Of a stretch of DNA of 35,833 bases, positions 13,842 through 21,611 are shown piece after piece. The notes beneath the pieces are model-generated. The model was not told where the DNA came from. It was given only the letters and a program-made list of their open reading frames with translations, and ran no database searches. This DNA comes from Nostocaceae cyanobacterium. GTDB taxonomy: Bacteria; Cyanobacteriota; Cyanobacteriia; Cyanobacteriales; Nostocaceae. How positions within the stretch are numbered: position 1 is the stretch's first letter; every line of letters starts with the position of its first letter. The DNA lies in assembly GCA_030065825.1 (NCBI GenBank), contig JASJCY010000031.1, positions 1 through 35,833 on the forward strand, given 5' to 3'. The position numbers and the translations under genes were made by a program.

Positions 13842-14576
13842 CTATGGCAGATTTTCTGGATCGACTCCTAGGGAACGCAAGTAAGTAGCTAATTTGTCAG
13901 CCCTAACACGTTCTTGTTCAGCCCTAACACGTTCTTGTTCAGCCCTAACACGTTCTTGTTCAGCCCTAACACGTTCTTGTTCAACCCTAGCACGTTCTTG
14001 TTGTAGTGATTGTTGTAATTCCACCGATGTCAAAAATTTCTGTCCATCGGGACGATAAATCTGTAATTCCCCCTCCCCAGTTTCAAACCTAATTCCCAAG
14101 CGGGGGCTAATGGAACCATCAATTTCCCATAGCTTTGTCAGATGTCCATTTTGTCGTAACCAGCCATCGAATTGAAAACTATCGGGATTATACAAGTAGT
14201 ATTCTTCGACACCATAGGTATTGTAAAACTCCAGCTTGCGATCCATCTCCTTGCTATCATTACTAGGAGAGAGGATTTCAAATACAACTTGTGGTGGGAT
14301 ATTATCTTCTTGCCACTGACGATAGGAACGGCGTTTACCCTTTGGTCTACCAAAGACTACCATAACATCAGGTGCTACTGGTGCAATCAACTGGGAACGG
14401 ATAGGATACCAAAGCAAATCTCCAGCGATAAAAACATTATCATCTTGGGCAAACAGTATCTCTAAATTCTCCTTGATTAAAACAATCCAGCGATACTGTT
14501 CGGTATTATCTGCCATTGGTTTACCGTCACTACAAGGAAATAGGATATCCTCATCAACTTGCTTGGAGGTAGTCAT
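13842..14576 (-). CDS. Uma2-family (DUF820) endonuclease-fold protein with heptad-repeat tail
   Basis: Uma2 proteins have a PD-(D/E)XK nuclease-like fold and are amplified in cyanobacteria; their biological role is unsettled. The signature is visible: AGDLLWYPI, then VAPDVMVVFG with the acidic metal-binding residue, PPQVVFEILSPSND with the E-x-L part of the active site, and KLEFYNTYGVEEYYLYNPD. The last quarter (about residues 190-232) is a tandem heptad repeat of VRAEQER, encoded by 21-bp DNA repeats, and should form a single long coiled coil. Residues after it (LATYLRSLGVDPENLP) are the usual family ending. It stands alone. A transposon-borne origin has been suggested for the family but nothing mobile is attached here. 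Confidence 0.85.
   Translation of the reverse strand: MTTSKQVDEDILFPCSDGKPMADNTEQYRWIVLIKENLEILFAQDDNVFIAGDLLWYPIRSQLIAPVAPDVMVVFGRPKGKRRSYRQWQEDNIPPQVVFEILSPSNDSKEMDRKLEFYNTYGVEEYYLYNPDSFQFDGWLRQNGHLTKLWEIDGSISPRLGIRFETGEGELQIYRPDGQKFLTSVELQQSLQQERARVEQERVRAEQERVRAEQERVRAEQERVRADKLATYLRSLGVDPENLP
13900..14004 (-). repeat. 21-bp in-frame tandem repeat in the Uma2 gene
   Basis: Four identical 21-base units (13900, 13921, 13942, 13963; GCCCTAACACGTTCTTGTTC plus one base on the plus strand) and one diverged unit at 13984. Each encodes the heptad VRAEQER. The DNA identity of the units, beyond what the protein requires, shows recent expansion by slippage; unit number probably varies among strains. 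Confidence 0.9.
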
Positions 14577-14678
14577 TGGAATTCACCCAGCATGTCTATG
14601 CTTTAAAATAACAATAACACCTGTAAAATCTTAGAATGATTTAGAAAGCAGTTTTGTAGAATTTTGTAACAAAAATTT

Positions 14679-14936
14679 ATGCCTCCCCGTTGGCCCCGTA
14701 AACCCGATCGCAACGATCCAGATTATCGTAAATTAGATGACAGAATGAACTTTGCTGTACATGTGGCAATTTTTGCGGCTACAAATTCTGGATTGTGGTT
14801 TTTTCATAACTTCCTTGTTACTACCTGGAAGTGGTTACCTTGGGTAACTCTTAGCTGGCTAGTGATATTATTAGGGCATCTGATTTATATTAGTGCGATC
14901 GCCAACTATTCGGAAACACCATCAAAATCTACCTAA
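14679..14936 (+). CDS. 2TM-domain small membrane protein
   Basis: An 85-residue protein with a charged N-terminus (WPRKPDRNDPDYRKLDDRMN) followed by two membrane segments at about 26-48 and 54-74. The arrangement, with an Arg-rich start, FAVHVAIFAATNSGLWFFHN and a Trp-rich turn, matches the 2TM domain family found alone in many cyanobacteria and fused to histidine kinases elsewhere. No function is established for the stand-alone form. A GCGATCGC site lies inside the gene. A MITE-like element begins 11 bases after the stop. Confidence 0.7.
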   Translation: MPPRWPRKPDRNDPDYRKLDDRMNFAVHVAIFAATNSGLWFFHNFLVTTWKWLPWVTLSWLVILLGHLIYISAIANYSETPSKST

Positions 14937-14947
14937 AGATGTACCTC

Positions 14948-15085
14948 TTAGAGGGTGTTTATAAAATAAATATAAAACTCCCGTGAGGGTCTAGAAACCG
15001 GATTTCTTTGGGCATACATACTCAAATTCTCGGTTTTCCACCTATTCCAAACCCGGTTTCTTTTTATTTATAAACAACCTCTGAG
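14948..15085. mobile_element. MITE-like element with about 23-bp terminal inverted repeats
   Basis: Left end 14948-14970 reads TTAGAGGGTGTTTATAAAAT then AAA. The right end, read on the complement from 15085, is CTCAGAGGTTGTTTATAAAT then AAA. The interior carries two diverged ACCGGATTTCTTT / AAACCCGGTTTCTTT motifs in opposite orientation and no coding sequence. The GAGGNTGTTT end is reminiscent of that at 32123-32284. Confidence 0.6.
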
Positions 15086-15187
15086 GCTAGGGCAATCTCA
15101 CCTGTAGTGGTGTGGTCATGCCTGATTAAGTGAGCGATAATATGAGATAGATTCAAATCCAATTGTTTATTATCTAGGGTTATTTTT

Positions 15188-15496
15188 ATGGCTACAACTA
15201 ACACCACAGAACTAATCGAAGCCCTAGCCGCTGAAATTGGGGAAAACCTCTATATAGACATTGCTAAGTGGCATCTTTATCTCTCAGATGCCAAGTTACA
15301 TACAGTAGTTGCTCAAAAAGTATACCCCTTACTAAGTGAAAATGGCATCAATGAAGACCGAGTTGTAGAAATTCTGGGTTCAATTCCGGTGAAAATTGGC
15401 GGTGGAAGAAAAGAACTTCCTTTGATTGATTTGCTACCTTTACAATCCCAGGTTCACCTAGTTGATATCTTGGAGAATTTCCAAAGAGAAATGTAA
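15188..15496 (+). CDS. DUF3181-family protein
   Basis: A 102-residue cytosolic protein matching the cyanobacteria-specific DUF3181 family: an N-terminal helix TTELIEALAAEIGENLYIDI, the block AKWHLYLSDAKLH, a central ILGSIPVKIGGGRKELPL and the end LVDILENFQRE. The family is conserved across cyanobacteria and no function is known to me. It has its own short upstream region (15086-15187) and no same-strand partner; the next gene is convergent. Start ATG at 15188; GGG lies about ten bases upstream. Confidence 0.8.
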   Translation: MATTNTTELIEALAAEIGENLYIDIAKWHLYLSDAKLHTVVAQKVYPLLSENGINEDRVVEILGSIPVKIGGGRKELPLIDLLPLQSQVHLVDILENFQREM

Positions 15497-15559
15497 TTTT
15501 TACTGCCAATTTTTACTTTATTAGGATGGGTTTACATTCTTAATCAATTGGGAATAATT

Positions 15560-15703
15560 GTAGGGGCACGGCGTCAAAAATTATGCCCACTAGCAAGTCA
15601 ATTTAAATTGCATATTCAATTTTGCTGTAATTCTTGTGGGGTAGGCATCCCTGCCTGCCCTTTATACTATCAGTAAGTAATATTACTGATGCCGTGCCCC
15701 CAT
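15560..15703. repeat. Inverted-repeat element overlapping the 3' end of the DJ-1 gene
   Basis: GGGGCACGGCGTC at 15563-15575 is repeated inverted as GATGCCGTGCCCC at 15688-15700 (12 of 13 bases). A GGGGTAGGCATCCCTGCCTGCC hairpin stretch lies inside. The right arm forms the last codons of the minus-strand DJ-1/PfpI gene (stop at 15683-15685), so the present C-terminal residues GARHQ come from the repeat. Confidence 0.5.
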
Positions 15704-16378
15704 CTCTATGCTGACTGCATGGGATGCTTTTATCAAAGATGCAGCGACATTCTGCATGGTTTGCACCAATTCTTTACCCGCTTTTTCTGGCGTTCCCACC
15801 CCGAAAGGTGGTGAAGGATTATACTCCAACATTAATTCAATTGACTTGGCAGTATCTTCCCCATATAGTATTGCAGCAATCTTTAGGGCAAAATCAATTC
15901 CCGCTGTGACACCACCACCAGTAATCCGGTTGCGATCTATTACTACCCTATCTGTACTGACTTGTACACCCATTAATTCCAGTTGTTCTCGAAATGCCCA
16001 GTGAGAAGTTGCTCGATACCCCTGCAATAACCCTGCTGCTGCTAAGATTAAGGAACCTGTACAAACGGCAGTAATATATTTGGCTGTCTTGGCTTGTGAC
16101 TGCAAAAAAGCCAGCATTTGAGCATCTTGCATCATTTCCACCGTGCCAAATGCTCCACCCGGTACACATAGTACATCAAGTTGAGGGCAGTTATCAAAAG
16201 TCGTATCAGGTAAAATTTTTAACCCACCATTACTTACTACAGGTTCGATAAACTTCCATATTAGTAAGACTTGGGTGTTTGGCATCAACGAAAATACTTG
16301 GTGAGGTGCAGTAATATCTAGCTGAGTCATATCAGGATAAATTACTAGACCAATAGTGTATTTTTGCTGATTCGACAT
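15683..16378 (-). CDS. DJ-1/PfpI-family protein, isonitrile-hydratase-like
   Basis: A class-I glutamine-amidotransferase-like fold. The nucleophile elbow is AVCTGSLILAAAGLLQG with Cys106, the preceding acidic residue is in YPDMTQLDITAP, and TSHWAFR, DRNRITGGGVTAGIDFAL and PFGVGTPEKAG follow. This combination is that of the isonitrile-hydratase (InhA)/transcriptional-regulator-related branch rather than the human DJ-1 branch. A hydratase or a small-molecule stress-response role is possible; the substrate is not known. The gene is divergent from a LuxR-type regulator with 88 bp between starts, so it is a likely target of that regulator. The last few codons lie in an inverted repeat, so the native C-terminus may have been altered. 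Confidence 0.8.
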   Translation of the reverse strand: MSNQQKYTIGLVIYPDMTQLDITAPHQVFSLMPNTQVLLIWKFIEPVVSNGGLKILPDTTFDNCPQLDVLCVPGGAFGTVEMMQDAQMLAFLQSQAKTAKYITAVCTGSLILAAAGLLQGYRATSHWAFREQLELMGVQVSTDRVVIDRNRITGGGVTAGIDFALKIAAILYGEDTAKSIELMLEYNPSPPFGVGTPEKAGKELVQTMQNVAASLIKASHAVSIEMGARHQ

Positions 16379-16466
16379 ACTTAAATATTCCGGTAATGTA
16401 ACAGCTTCAGCTATCCTAGAGCTAAATTTTCAAGTTGCAAATTACCCATTTGAGTACATTTTTGCC

Positions 16467-17186
16467 ATGTCTCAAGGCTTACAAGCATTAATTAAGAAGA
16501 TTGCGATCGTTAATAATGAGCAAGAACTTTGTTTCAGCTACATGGATGTAGCAGGAGAACTATTTGCTTCTCAACACTGGGGTATCTCTTTACACGAACA
16601 AGAAGGGCAAAAAGCTACCATTGATATCAAAGGATTACCTGATAGTTTTATTGATTACTACGAAAGTAGGGGAATACTTATAGACCCTGTCATGGAGTAT
16701 GTGTTACAAAATCATGCACCTGCCCATGAGCAAGTCATATTGACTGAAGAAGCTTGGAAACAAAGTCAATTATACCAGAGCGGTTGTGGTAGAAAATATG
16801 ACCATGAACATATTATGACAGGTCCCATTGTTGGTGAGGGAAAGCTGATCGGTACAGTTAATTTTGCCCGAACCAGTGGAACTCCAGCATTCAATACACA
16901 AGATTTGATGTGTTTGAGTGCTATTTGTAGTCATATTTCTGCTAAATTAGCATTTGTGCGATGTTCTAGAGGAATCCCCAAACAGCCAAGCCTATCAACA
17001 AGTTTAACTTGCTTAACTCCACGGGAATTACAAATTGCCCAGTTGGTAGCTAATGGTTTAAGTAATGCAGAAATAGCTGCTGAATTATGGATTAGTCAAA
17101 ATACAGTCAAACAGACTTTGAAACGAATTTTTCGCAAGTTAGATGTTTCTGCACGGACGGAAATGGTAGCAAGATTGTTCTTATAG
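16467..17186 (+). CDS. LuxR-family transcriptional regulator with GAF/autoinducer-type sensor
   Basis: The N-terminal 160 residues look like the GAF/PAS-like sensor of LuxR regulators (WGISLHEQEG, GPIVGEGKLIGTVNFARTS, then LCLSAICSHISAKLAF-type helix). The C-terminal 60 residues are a canonical LuxR helix-turn-helix: LTPRELQIAQLVANGLSNAE, then IAAELWISQNTVKQTLKRIF and RKLDVSARTE. It should bind DNA as a dimer and probably controls the divergent DJ-1/PfpI gene and itself from the 88-bp shared intergenic region. The ligand is unknown; the aromatic residues diagnostic for acyl-homoserine-lactone binding cannot be confirmed by eye. ATG at 16467. It is convergent with the PilT gene, with hairpins in between. 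Confidence 0.85.
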   Translation: MSQGLQALIKKIAIVNNEQELCFSYMDVAGELFASQHWGISLHEQEGQKATIDIKGLPDSFIDYYESRGILIDPVMEYVLQNHAPAHEQVILTEEAWKQSQLYQSGCGRKYDHEHIMTGPIVGEGKLIGTVNFARTSGTPAFNTQDLMCLSAICSHISAKLAFVRCSRGIPKQPSLSTSLTCLTPRELQIAQLVANGLSNAEIAAELWISQNTVKQTLKRIFRKLDVSARTEMVARLFL

Positions 17187-17225
17187 GAGCTATGCTGAAG
17201 CTAGAAGGTTTATTCTTCAATAAAA

Positions 17226-17286
17226 ACCTCACCCCCGTCCTGCGGACACCCCTCTCCTTACTAAGGAGAGGGGAAGGGGGTGAGGT
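17226..17286. terminator. Nested GC-rich hairpin after the LuxR gene
   Basis: Outer arms ACCTCACCCCC and GGGGGTGAGGT enclose an inner hairpin CCCCTCTCCTTACTAAGGAG then AGGGG. It lies 40 bases after the LuxR-type gene in a convergent intergenic region. It belongs to a widespread CCCCTCTCC-type repeat and may serve as a terminator; no T-run confirms it. Confidence 0.4.
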
Positions 17287-17311
17287 ATATTAGACATCTG
17301 GTGGAAAAGAA

Positions 17312-17346
17312 TGTTCGGTGACGTTGCATTGCAACGTCACCGAACA
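17312..17346. repeat. 35-base near-perfect palindrome
   Basis: TGTTCGGTGACGTTGCA at 17312-17328 and its exact reverse complement at 17330-17346 are separated by one base. It lies between convergent genes (LuxR-type and PilT). It could be a bidirectional terminator stem, a protein-binding site or a structural repeat. There is no T-run on either side. Confidence 0.9.
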
Positions 17347-17428
17347 AGGGTTTTGGGCAACGCATATTTAATTTTCACGCCTATGTCTATTTCCTAGCCC
17401 CTAACCCCTAGAACAGGCAACATCTATA

Positions 17429-18658
17429 CTATCGTGGGTAGTAATTATAATTAGCATCAAAATCACGTGCTGTAGACTGGGATGGATCTAAACCATCATT
17501 GCGGGTACGACGACGCAAGTCTCCAACGTCGGGAGAAGCATTGACAGCATCTTCAATACTAATTATACCACTCAGCATTAACTGACAGAGGGCTTGATTC
17601 ATGATTTGCATTCCCTCATTACTATTTTCCTCCATCAGTTGGAAAGCTTCGGTTTCTTCACCTTTGAGGAGATAATCTTGCATAGCAGGTGTATTAATCA
17701 AAACTTCCATTGCTGCTGTGCGTCTTCCATCAGTTGTAGGAATTAGCAACTGAGAAATCACAGCAACTAGGGAGTCTAGGATTTGTACCCGCATCCCTGC
17801 TTGTTCATCGGGATTGTAGATATTAAGTAAGCGATGAATGGTAGAAATAGCGTTTTTGGTGTGCAAAGTCCCTAAAACTAAATGACCTGTTTGTGCAGCT
17901 TTTAAAGCTGTTTCTAGAGAAAGGCGATCGCGCATTTCCCCAATCAAAATCACATCGGGATCTTCGCGCAACACCGACCGCAAAGCCTGATTAAATTCAT
18001 GGGTATGTAAACCGACTTCCCGCTGACTGATTAGACATTGTTGGGAGGAGTGAACATACTCAATTGGGTCTTCAATAGTAACAATGTGTTTTTGTGTTGT
18101 GTGGTTGAGATAATTAATCATCGCCGCTAGAGTCGTGGATTTACCCGAACCTGTCGGACCTGTAACCAAGATTAATCCTTGGTTTCTGCTGACAATCTGT
18201 TTGAGGACACAGGGCAATCCCAAGCTATCAATGGAAGGTACATTCAGGGTAATTAGTCGTAATACCATTGCCCCACCAGTTAAGGTTTCAAAGCAGTTAA
18301 CGCGACAGCGTAAAAACCCAGGATAAAAAATTGCTGTATCCAATTCCTTACTTTGGGCAAATTTTTGTCGCTGAGATGGAGTGAGAATCTCTTTGAGATA
18401 AGCCTCAAAAATTTGTGGGGTTACCATCTCTCCTAGGTGATATGCCAACATTTGACCCCGAACCCGAAATCGGGGCACTTCTCCGACGCGAATGTGAATA
18501 TCAGAAGCTTGTTGGGTATGGGCATCCCCCAGCATTTGTTGAATCGAGATAATTTTGTTTTGTAGCATTAGAGGTTTTGTAAGTGATTCATTAGGTAGTG
18601 GTGGTCGTAGGTGTGATACTTGCGGAGATTGAAATCGGGACGTTGTCTTTTCGTCCAT
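17429..18658 (-). CDS. PilT-family type IV pilus ATPase (PilT2-like paralogue)
   Basis: A hexameric secretion-superfamily ATPase of the PilT retraction group, acting at the base of type IV pili. The N-terminal domain holds ASDIHIRVGEVPRFRVRG. Walker A is GPTGSGKST (167-175), the Asp box TIEDPIEYVH (194-203), Walker B VILIGEMRD (236-244) and the His box GHLVLGTLHT (258-267). The C-terminal AIRNLIRE-type motif needed for retraction in model PilT proteins is changed to AMQDYLLKGEE at 325-335. A non-conserved N-terminal extension (about 1-30) and a Tyr/Asn-rich tail (DFDANYNYYPR) also differ from the classic protein. The gene is not next to pilB or pilC, so it is likely the second PilT of cyanobacteria, with a modulating role in motility or phototaxis. 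The upstream 670 bp contain no gene. Confidence 0.85.
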   Translation of the reverse strand: MDEKTTSRFQSPQVSHLRPPLPNESLTKPLMLQNKIISIQQMLGDAHTQQASDIHIRVGEVPRFRVRGQMLAYHLGEMVTPQIFEAYLKEILTPSQRQKFAQSKELDTAIFYPGFLRCRVNCFETLTGGAMVLRLITLNVPSIDSLGLPCVLKQIVSRNQGLILVTGPTGSGKSTTLAAMINYLNHTTQKHIVTIEDPIEYVHSSQQCLISQREVGLHTHEFNQALRSVLREDPDVILIGEMRDRLSLETALKAAQTGHLVLGTLHTKNAISTIHRLLNIYNPDEQAGMRVQILDSLVAVISQLLIPTTDGRRTAAMEVLINTPAMQDYLLKGEETEAFQLMEENSNEGMQIMNQALCQLMLSGIISIEDAVNASPDVGDLRRRTRNDGLDPSQSTARDFDANYNYYPR

Positions 18659-19331
18659 TGGTATTTCTAAAAAACAAAATATAAGCTAAAAAAACGGTTA
18701 CACTTAGTTGATGCACAACAAGATGTAGTTAAGCTAGTAACATTAGCTTAGCTATTTTTACTTAAGTAGACCGTAAACTTACTTAAATTGTAGATGGTTT
18801 TCTATTTCAGTTTATATACCGATTTTAAAGATTCTCTTCATCTTTGATTAAGAAAATATATTGGGTATTTTCTAATACCAAAAAAATAAAAATTGGGCTA
18901 ACCTAAAAAGAAATTCCTATGAAGTATGTATGAACCTCTCTAGAGTCCGCTTTTTTATATGTAGACAGTCAGTCAATGCTGACGGGGAACCAGCTATTTT
19001 TCTTCTATCTGATAACTTGTACCATTCTTAAGAAGAGCCAGAGATCCCTATGTTTCAATACCGTTGAGTTAAGTCTAAAAACCAAAAATACCGTAGGTTG
19101 GGGAGCCATTCCGTTGCGGAGGTTCCCCAACCTACAACCTGATTACCAGCGTGACGCTGGTAACCAGGGGAGTTGAGGTTCAGCCTCCTAGTTATCGCAT
19201 AGGAGTGCAAGTTTGATTATTATGTTCGTTTACATACTAATTTCAAATTAGCAAAAAATCCTATTTTTCTCTATTCCCTATTCCCTATTTCCTATTCCCT
19301 ATTATCCGAACATTATAAAAAGTATTTTAAG
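18659..19331. other. Repeat-bearing gene-free stretch between pilT-like and DUF58 genes
   Basis: The first 300 bases are AT-rich and lack coding character; they probably hold the promoter of the minus-strand PilT gene. GTAGGTTGGGGA / TCCCCAACCTAC form an inverted repeat at 19093-19135. A TTACCAGCG hairpin element occupies 19141-19196. CCCTATT heptamer repeats fill about 19268-19303, just before the DUF58 gene. Confidence 0.6.
19141..19196 (-). repeat. TTACCAGCG-TGA-CGCTGGTAA element, copy 1
   Basis: A 9-bp perfect stem with a 3-base loop at 19143-19163 is followed by a longer GGGGAGTTGAGGTTCAGCCT then CCTAGTTATC flank. The whole unit reappears inverted at 25168-25225 with paired changes in the flank, showing a dispersed repeat family. 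Confidence 0.75.
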
Positions 19332-20492
19332 ATGAAGATTATCAAGGGTATTACCAACTGGTTAGAAAATCATGCTGCTGTGCCAGCTTACTCTGGCTGG
19401 GTATTAGCAGGAATTACTATTTGTTTTTTTGGGGCAGCTATGAATAGTATGGCTGGCTGGTTATATGTAATCAGTGGAGTCAGTTGTGCTGTTTTAGCAA
19501 TAGCAGCTATCTTACCACCGCAATCCCTAAGGGGTTTGAGAGTTACTCGTCTTCCCATTCAGCCAGTCACAGCGGGAGATGAATTAAAGGTAGAATTAGA
19601 AATTCGCAATCAAAGCAAGCAGCCTGCTGCTTTAATTCAAGTTGTGGATGTTCTCCCCTTTGTGTTAGGAACATCTTTAAAACAGGCAATAGAAAAGATT
19701 TTGCCCAAAGATAATTACCGCTGGGTATATTATTACCCTACCCAACGTCGGGGAATTTATCGCTGGCATAATGTAGAAGTAAAAAGTGGTGCCCCTTTGG
19801 GATTGTTTTGGTGTACTCGTCAGCGAGAATGTCAGGCATCGGCAATTGTTTACCCCACGGTATTATCCCTGACTAGTTGCCCCTTAATAGACCAAATTGG
19901 GCAAAAAGATAGCCTCAGAAGCGATCCTGGTGGTACACCCTTGCATACAGCCACAGAAGGACTAACGCGTTCCCTACGTCCTTACCGCACGGGAGATCCC
20001 ATGCGTTTGATTCACTGGCGTAGTAGTGCCCGTTACGGGGAATTACGGGTAAGAGAGTTAGAAATTATTACAGGTGGACAGGAAATTGTGATTGCTCTCG
20101 ATAGTGCTGGTAATTGGGAAACTGAGAACTTTGAGCAAGCTGTAATTGCTGCTGCCTCCCTATATTTTTATGCCCGACGACAACAAATGCAGGTACAATT
20201 ATGGACTGCATACACGGGTTTACTAAAAGGCGATCGCTCGGTGTTAGAGGCTTTAGCAGCAACAAATTCTGGTGAAGATAGCAATGCACCTCAACCCCCT
20301 AGTTATCAAATGATTTGGCTGACTCAAAACCCCCTGACTCTTTCTTCCCTTCCTAATGGTAGTCGTTGGCTATTGTGGCAAGACAGTTCATCAGCAGCAA
20401 AAGTGATAATAAATCGGGAATATCCCGGCATGATTGTGCAAGTTGATACACCCCTGCAATCACAATTGCAAAAATCGGCGTCGTATAATTGA
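19332..20492 (+). CDS. DUF58-domain membrane protein
   Basis: Two N-terminal membrane segments (about 20-42 and 45-62) precede a soluble region whose DUF58 core is ATEGLTRSLRPYRTGDPMRL, followed by IHWRSSARYGELRVRELE. DUF58 proteins often accompany MoxR-type AAA ATPases and VWA-domain proteins in assembly systems, but neither is adjacent here. Residues 210-300 continue as a VWA-like half (VIALDSAGNWET, then AVIAAASLYFYARR). The 386-residue length is usual. The start ATG is preceded by a heptamer-repeat leader without a Shine-Dalgarno motif. No function can be fixed; envelope or stress-related chaperone work is typical of the family. Confidence 0.85.
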   Translation: MKIIKGITNWLENHAAVPAYSGWVLAGITICFFGAAMNSMAGWLYVISGVSCAVLAIAAILPPQSLRGLRVTRLPIQPVTAGDELKVELEIRNQSKQPAALIQVVDVLPFVLGTSLKQAIEKILPKDNYRWVYYYPTQRRGIYRWHNVEVKSGAPLGLFWCTRQRECQASAIVYPTVLSLTSCPLIDQIGQKDSLRSDPGGTPLHTATEGLTRSLRPYRTGDPMRLIHWRSSARYGELRVRELEIITGGQEIVIALDSAGNWETENFEQAVIAAASLYFYARRQQMQVQLWTAYTGLLKGDRSVLEALAATNSGEDSNAPQPPSYQMIWLTQNPLTLSSLPNGSRWLLWQDSSSAAKVIINREYPGMIVQVDTPLQSQLQKSASYN

Positions 20493-20856
20493 AGTATGAA
20501 TCTGGCTGTTCCAGAGGTTGCAGTGCCAATCTCTACAAAAGTTTGGACATGAGGCAAGATCCTGCATCATAGATGGATATGGCTAACGCCAAGCTGCGCT
20601 AACAGCAATGCCCAAAAATAAGTTAGTTGATAATTAATTCCAATTTTTTGCATTCAAAATACCAATGATTTTGGATTAATGTTAGCGACAGTAGAGGTAA
20701 AGCCCATTGCTTGAACCTCCAATACTAGATTTAGAGCATGTTCACAAAGTCTAATCTTAACTCTAAAATCTAAAATTCAAAATTTCCCAGAGTTATAGCA
20801 TACCAAGGCTGCGGTACAATGCAAACACGTATTTAAATTTAGCTCAGACTATTCTT
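20493..20856. other. Gene-free stretch upstream of ftrC
   Basis: No convincing open frame on either strand. A TCTAAAATCTAAAATTCAAA repeat-like segment at about 20762 resembles the stretch at 1450. The promoter of ftrC presumably lies in the last 100 bases. Confidence 0.4.
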
Positions 20857-21222
20857 ATGAACTCATCAGAAGTGAATACAAAATCCACCGATAAAAACTT
20901 AGAAGCCATGCGGCATTTTTCTGAGCAATATGCCAAGCGGACTGGAACATACTTCTGTGTTGATCCTTCTGTAACCGCAGTAGTAATTGAAGGACTTGCC
21001 AAACATAAAGACGAACTTGGCGCTCCTTTGTGCCCCTGTCGCCATTACGAAGACAAAGAAGTTGAGGTAGCAGCGGCATTTTGGAACTGTCCCTGTGTAC
21101 CCATGCGAGAACGTAAAGAATGTCACTGTATGCTTTTCTTAACTCCAGACAATGATTTTGCTGGGGATCAGCAAGAAATTGCCTTAGAAACCATTAAAGA
21201 AGTGCGGGACAGTATGGGTTAA
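20857..21222 (+). CDS. ftrC: Ferredoxin-thioredoxin reductase catalytic (beta) subunit
   Basis: FtrC carries the [4Fe-4S] cluster and redox-active disulfide that pass electrons from photosystem-I-reduced ferredoxin to thioredoxin, giving light control of enzymes. The motifs are PLCPCRHY (Cys59, Cys61), NCPCVPM (Cys78, Cys80) and ECHCMLF (Cys89, Cys91). By comparison with the Synechocystis enzyme, Cys61 and Cys91 form the active-site disulfide and Cys59, Cys78, Cys80 and Cys89 bind the cluster; all six are present. Length 121 is standard. The stop codon overlaps the ATG of the DUF309 gene by one base (TAATG), so the two are translationally coupled. The variable subunit gene ftrV is not in the window. 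Confidence 0.97.
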   Translation: MNSSEVNTKSTDKNLEAMRHFSEQYAKRTGTYFCVDPSVTAVVIEGLAKHKDELGAPLCPCRHYEDKEVEVAAAFWNCPCVPMRERKECHCMLFLTPDNDFAGDQQEIALETIKEVRDSMG

Positions 21223-21611
21223 TGGAAGAATTGCCTGAAGAATTCTGGGAAGGTGTAGAACAGTTCAATTCTGGACAGTTCTATGCCTGTCATGACACTT
21301 TAGAAGCTTTATGGATTGATGCGGTAGAGCCAGAGAAGAGTTTATATCAAGGCATTTTGCAAATTGCAGTAGCGCTCTACCATTTAGGTAATCAAAACTT
21401 GAGAGGAGCAGTTATTTTGCTGGGAGAGGGTAGTAATCGCTTACGACGTTATCCATCAACTTATGGTGGTATTGATATAGATACACTACTCGATCACAGT
21501 ATAACGTTGTTAAAAGCATTACAAGAACTCCAGCCGCAAGATGTCGCTTCCCTGAAATTGGGGGAAGATGAAAAATTCCCCTTGCCTCAGATTTTGTTGG
21601 GTAAGGAGTAG
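21222..21611 (+). CDS. DUF309-family helical protein
   Basis: A 129-residue all-helical protein. The DUF309 signature is FNSGQFYACHDTLEALW near the N-terminus (equivalent to FNxGxFFExHExLE), then LYQGILQIAVALYHLGNQN and GAVILLGEGSNRLRRYPS. The conserved His and acidic residues suggest a metal site, but no activity is established. Its one-base overlap with ftrC suggests co-expression; whether they work together is unknown. No terminator is evident; the downstream 620 bp are repeat-rich. Confidence 0.85.
   Translation: MEELPEEFWEGVEQFNSGQFYACHDTLEALWIDAVEPEKSLYQGILQIAVALYHLGNQNLRGAVILLGEGSNRLRRYPSTYGGIDIDTLLDHSITLLKALQELQPQDVASLKLGEDEKFPLPQILLGKE

Noticed and set aside
17226-17286. Attachment site or origin
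   Set aside because: CCCCTCTCC-type palindromes recur in many intergenic regions here (5107, 32174), so this is an ordinary dispersed repeat or terminator.
18976-19176. 66-residue plus-strand frame
   Set aside because: Ends inside two dispersed repeats and has no family character.
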